Assembly (NCBI GenBank): GCA_003455945.1
Contig: DMPQ01000330.1
Coordinates: forward strand, 11,358 to 25,323
DNA from: Planctomycetaceae bacterium
GTDB lineage: Bacteria > Planctomycetota > Planctomycetia > Pirellulales > Pirellulaceae
Reading direction: 5' to 3'
DNA length: 13,966 nt
Part shown: piece by piece, positions 13,075 through 13,966 of the stretch
How positions within the stretch are numbered: position 1 is the stretch's first letter
Layout: the number at the start of each line of letters is the position of its first letter
Notes under the pieces: model-generated
What the model was told of the DNA's origin: nothing
Database searches by the model: none
What the model saw: only the letters and a program-made list of their open reading frames with translations
Translations under genes and position numbers: made by a program

Positions 13075-13966
13075 ATGATCGCCAACGGATTCGTCGTCGC
13101 ATCGAATCGCCGCCGTCGAGCGGTTACGCGAGTCGCGATCGGCTTCGCGCTCGGTCTGCTGATGACCGCCTCGGGAAGTGCGACGACCGCGTCGCGAGGA
13201 GACGAACCGGTGAAGTGGGCCCTCGTGATTCACGGCGGCGCGGGGAGCGCGGCCGATCCGAACGATCCTGAAGGGAATCGGGCCAAGCGAGCGACGCTCG
13301 ATGCGGCGCTGGCTGAGGGGAGTCGGATTCTGGCCGAAGGGGGAACGAGTCTCGATGCGGTCGAGAAGGTGATCACCATCCTCGAGGACGATCCCGGTTT
13401 CAACGCCGGGCGCGGAGCGGTGCTCGACGCCAAGGGGTTCCACGAACTCGATGCCTCGATCATGGACGGAGCGACGCTCCGTTGCGGCGCGGTCGCCGGC
13501 GTCATGCATGTCCGGCATCCGATCTCGGCGGCCCGAGCCGTGATGACTCGCACACGCCACGTCCTGTTGCACAGTGAAGGGGCCGAGGCGCTGGCGCGCG
13601 AGGCGGGGCTCGAGATGGTCGACAACGAGTTCTTCACCGCTCCGGCTCAGGTCGAACAACGAGATCGGCTGCGAGCTGCCGCCGCCGACGAAGGGCCGGT
13701 CGACGATTCGCACAAGGGGACCGTCGGTTGCGTCGCCCTCGACTCGCACGGCCATATCGCGGCAGGAACGAGCACCGGCGGACTCGAAGGAAAGCGTTTC
13801 GGACGCATCGGCGACTCGCCGATCATCGGTGCCGGCACGTACGCCAACGACGCGACCTGCGGCGTCTCCTGCACCGGCGTGGGCGAGGAATACATCCGTC
13901 ACGCTGCCGCGTTCTCGGTCTCGGCGTTTCTCGAGTTCCGCGGCATGACGATCGACGACGCGGTTT
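13075..13966 (+). CDS. Exported isoaspartyl peptidase/L-asparaginase, Thr N-terminal hydrolase (3' truncated)
   Basis: 297 codons are open to the window edge with no stop. An N-terminal signal (RRRRAVTRV then hydrophobic AIGFALGLLMTASGSA, to about residue 37) predicts export. The enzyme body starts at KWALVIHGGAGSA (47-59), then DPGFNAGRGAVLDAKGFHELDASIMDG (106-132, includes the Asn/Gly loop) and GAVAGVMHVRHPISAARAVM. The autoprocessing site is HKGTVGCVALD, with nucleophile Thr216. Substrate loop residues are TSTGG (232-236) and RIGDSPIIGAGTYAND (244-259). The proenzyme cuts itself before Thr216 into alpha and beta chains; the family hydrolyses isoaspartyl dipeptides and some L-asparagine. 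The alpha-beta linker (about 185-212) is hydrophilic, as in relatives. Roughly the last 30-50 residues are missing, judged from family length. The signal peptide suggests a periplasmic role in peptide turnover. Confidence 0.92.
   Translation, partial: MIANGFVVASNRRRRAVTRVAIGFALGLLMTASGSATTASRGDEPVKWALVIHGGAGSAADPNDPEGNRAKRATLDAALAEGSRILAEGGTSLDAVEKVITILEDDPGFNAGRGAVLDAKGFHELDASIMDGATLRCGAVAGVMHVRHPISAARAVMTRTRHVLLHSEGAEALAREAGLEMVDNEFFTAPAQVEQRDRLRAAAADEGPVDDSHKGTVGCVALDSHGHIAAGTSTGGLEGKRFGRIGDSPIIGAGTYANDATCGVSCTGVGEEYIRHAAAFSVSAFLEFRGMTIDDAV

Noticed and set aside
13018..13902. 294-residue minus-strand frame opposite the asparaginase-family gene
   Set aside because: The plus strand encodes an unmistakable Thr hydrolase; the reverse frame has no motif.
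1..13966. CRISPR arrays, insertion sequences, tRNA or rRNA genes, phage or defence genes
   Set aside because: No regularly spaced repeats, transposase motifs, cloverleaf-like sequences or recognisable defence domains were found on either strand by reading.

Overview
The window is GC-rich (roughly two thirds G+C by eye) with long spurious open frames on the opposite strands, typical of a high-GC bacterium. Several proteins point to a planctomycete. One secreted protein (6728-7819) has the features of the planctomycete family TIGR03009. There is a tandem-ClpP NfeD membrane protein followed by a short NfeD protein, and Shine-Dalgarno sites are variable or absent. The phylum assignment is inference from protein families; no rRNA or tRNA gene is present to fix it.

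Layout: (1) 1-425 (+) is the 3' end of a probable exported protein whose C-terminal part resembles an SLBB/polysaccharide-export module. (2) 508-3476 (-) holds argG followed by a fused, duplicated ABC-2 permease, convergent with gene 1. (3) 3797-5520 (+) holds larB and nnrD, overlapping by an ATGA. Both act on nicotinamide/nicotinate dinucleotides: LarB uses nicotinate adenine dinucleotide to start the nickel-pincer cofactor, and NnrD repairs hydrated NAD(P)H. (4) 5534-6415 (-) is a HAD hydrolase convergent with nnrD, with a small hairpin spanning both stop codons. (5) 6728-7819 (+) is the exported TIGR03009-like protein, followed by a strong hairpin at 7919-7951. (6) 8260-11287 (+) is a pair of NfeD proteins. 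The first is large and exported, with two ClpP-like domains that both appear to lack the catalytic serine; the second is the short membrane-plus-OB form. (7) 11584-12879 (+) is a membrane GT2 glycosyltransferase with a GTG start. (8) 13075-13966 (+) is an exported isoaspartyl peptidase/L-asparaginase of the Thr-hydrolase type, cut by the window edge.

Most of this is housekeeping or envelope biology. I see no CRISPR array, insertion sequence, phage gene or defence island. The parts that most merit follow-up are the predicted protease-dead double ClpP-NfeD protein beside a second NfeD, and the translational coupling of LarB to an NAD(P)HX dehydratase with no other lar gene in view. Less certain is the structured leader in front of the NfeD pair. 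None of these is shown to be a new system by sequence alone.
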